From Spirochaetales bacterium (GTDB lineage Bacteria > Spirochaetota > Spirochaetia > Sphaerochaetales > Sphaerochaetaceae), in NCBI GenBank assembly GCA_012800465.1, contig JAAZJI010000240.1, positions 1-6,120 of the forward strand: a stretch of DNA of 6,120 bases, in the 5' to 3' direction. Made by a program: the position numbers and the translations under genes. Of this stretch, positions 4,788 through 6,120 are shown piece by piece (position 1 is the stretch's first letter; the number at the start of each line of letters is the position of its first letter). The notes below the pieces were generated by a model. It saw only the letters and a list, made by a program, of their open reading frames with translations, did not search any database and had not been told where the DNA came from.

Positions 4788-6120
4788 TCAGTCGATGATG
4801 CCGTTCGTTCTCAGTTCGTTCTCGGCTCCCTTCATCGCCGCGTCGGCGCTGAGTTTGCCCATCACGCATTCGGTCATCCACTTGCTCATGATATCGTAGA
4901 ATTTCCGCGCGTCAAGCTGTCCGTTGGCGAAGCCCATCGGAGCGACCTCGACATCGTCACGCCGTCCGATCGCCACGGATTCGAGGACGCCGGGGTTCAT
5001 CGTTCCCAAGATCTTGAGATCGAAGTTCTTGGAGATCGGGAACGGTGCTCCGTGGTCCTTGGCATGGGCGAGCCCGGCTTCGGTATACTCGAGCTTGCCG
5101 TCCTTGACGACATAGTCATGACCTTCGATTCCCGCCGAAAGGAGCAGTCCACCTTCCACGGTCGCCATGTATTCCAGAATCTTGAATGCCTCGTCGGGAT
5201 TCTTGGCATTGCTTGGAATCGACCACAGCGAGGCTCCGCCCTGCTCGAGGCGATAGAGTCCATCGGGACCGAGCACGCCGGGAAGACCGACGATATTGAC
5301 CTTGTCCGGATACAAGCCCGCATTGACCGCGTTGTTGTTGTACAACCCGGTCCAGGCGGCCCAGTCGACGTCCATCACGATATCCTGACTCTGCCACATC
5401 TTCTTTCTCATGTCTCCGGTCGTCCCGGTGAAGGAGGTGGGATCCATCAACCCTTCACGATAGAGCTTCGCAAGCCATTCCCAGACCGGTCTGGCTTCCG
5501 CCTTGACATACGGAGCGACCCGCTTGCCATTCTCGAAGAAGACGCCTCGGCGGACTCCGGCGGAGCTGAACCACGGCTGCAGGTCCCAGATGTCCGGCAT
5601 ATATGCATAGAACGGATAGTAGGGCTTTCGGCCTTCCTTCTGCTCCATGTAGGTCTTCACCTTCTTCAACATCTGGTAATAGTCATCCAGGGTCTTCAGC
5701 GAATCCAGGTCGATGCCGACCTTGTCGGTGATCGCCTTGTTCACGTTCACCAGCGGGAATACCTCAAGCTTGTTGAACCCGGCGTAGAACTTGCCTTCGA
5801 ATCGGATTTTCTCCAACTCGGCGGGATCCACGTTCTGAGCATACACGGAAGAGGATGCGATCCGGTCCGTCAGATCCATCAGCGCGCCCTGCTTGGCGAG
5901 GGTGTACATCTGGAATTGGTTGATGTACACCAGATCGTATGCTTCACCGGCACCGAGTTTCTGCATCAGCACCTGGTCATATCCCGAAGGAACCTTCTCC
6001 CACGAGATGGACAGGCCGGTCGCTTTCTCCATGGCCTCTTCAAACAGCTTGTTTTCGGCATCGTCCTTTCCACCGGTGACGGCCGCCAGCACTTTCACTT
6101 CGGCTTCCGGCTTTGCCTGC
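4788..6120 (-). CDS. ABC transporter extracellular solute-binding protein, family 1 (start beyond right edge)
   Basis: Binding component of a carbohydrate-type ABC importer, expected as a lipoprotein outside the membrane. The 443 residues visible begin QAKPEAEVKVLAAV; the polar, Pro/Glu-containing stretch before VKVLAAVTGG looks like the linker after a lipidated cysteine. The signal peptide and start therefore lie outside the window, and GTG 6098 is an internal Val codon rather than the start. Family-1 features: a first beta-strand VKVLAAVTGG, the lobe-I segment GEAYDLVYINQFQMYTLAKQG, aromatic-rich YYPFYAYMPDIWDLQPWF, and the C-terminal pattern NAKNPDEAFKILEYMA with GGLLLSAGIEGHDYVV, which recalls LipO/YtcQ-type proteins of Bacillota and spirochaetes. 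The ligand is unknown: relatives bind oligosaccharides, uronides or glycerophosphodiesters. Transporter permeases are not in the window and may lie upstream. It shares direction with the PHP gene and probably its transcript. Confidence 0.9.
   Translation of the reverse strand, partial: QAKPEAEVKVLAAVTGGKDDAENKLFEEAMEKATGLSISWEKVPSGYDQVLMQKLGAGEAYDLVYINQFQMYTLAKQGALMDLTDRIASSSVYAQNVDPAELEKIRFEGKFYAGFNKLEVFPLVNVNKAITDKVGIDLDSLKTLDDYYQMLKKVKTYMEQKEGRKPYYPFYAYMPDIWDLQPWFSSAGVRRGVFFENGKRVAPYVKAEARPVWEWLAKLYREGLMDPTSFTGTTGDMRKKMWQSQDIVMDVDWAAWTGLYNNNAVNAGLYPDKVNIVGLPGVLGPDGLYRLEQGGASLWSIPSNAKNPDEAFKILEYMATVEGGLLLSAGIEGHDYVVKDGKLEYTEAGLAHAKDHGAPFPISKNFDLKILGTMNPGVLESVAIGRRDDVEVAPMGFANGQLDARKFYDIMSKWMTECVMGKLSADAAMKGAENELRTNGIID

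Noticed and set aside
6096..6098. GTG as start of the solute-binding protein
   Set aside because: The frame stays open to the window edge, and a binding protein without a signal peptide is implausible; the codon is an internal Val.
1..6120. CRISPR array, insertion sequence, tRNA/rRNA or riboswitch
   Set aside because: No regularly spaced repeats, transposase-like frame, terminal inverted repeats or recognisable structured RNA was found; nearly all sequence is accounted for by coding genes.

Overview
The window reads as part of a bacterial carbohydrate/cyclitol catabolism locus: the start of a myo-inositol degradation operon, its probable LacI-family repressor, and a facing gene pair encoding a PHP-domain metallohydrolase and an ABC-transporter solute-binding protein. 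DNA is moderately GC-rich (roughly 57-58% by eye), coding density is very high, and ATG/TTG starts follow purine-rich ribosome binding sites. The gene families fit Spirochaetota (Sphaerochaeta-like) or Bacillota best, but this is a weak taxonomic guess from family resemblance only.

Layout. (1) Positions 1-1295, minus strand: iolD, N-terminal 431 residues of a TPP-dependent trihydroxycyclohexanedione hydrolase. It starts at TTG and runs off the left edge. (2) 1292-2323, minus: iolG, a complete inositol 2-dehydrogenase overlapping iolD by 4 nt. (3) 2324-2463: a 140-bp divergent control region with a good sigma70-type promoter for iolG, a LacI-type operator just after its predicted start site, a promoter for the regulator, a perfect 10-bp inverted repeat and a pair of direct repeats. 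(4) 2464-3465, plus: complete LacI-family regulator. (5) 3453-4727, minus: complete CehA/McbA-like PHP metallohydrolase, overlapping the end of the regulator gene tail-to-tail by 13 bp. (6) 4728-4787: 60-bp spacer with a perfect 11-bp hairpin. (7) 4788-6120, minus: family 1 extracellular solute-binding protein, 443 residues visible; its signal peptide and start lie beyond the right edge. No gap between genes exceeds 140 bp.

How the genes may work together. The binding protein would capture an external solute, the PHP enzyme would cut it or a derivative in the cytoplasm, and IolG then IolD would carry out early and middle steps of inositol breakdown, with the LacI protein switching the system. 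That IolG and IolD act in inositol catabolism is well supported by sequence. That the binding protein and PHP enzyme serve the same pathway is inferred from position only. All catabolic genes are on the minus strand; the repressor gene is the single opposed gene between them.
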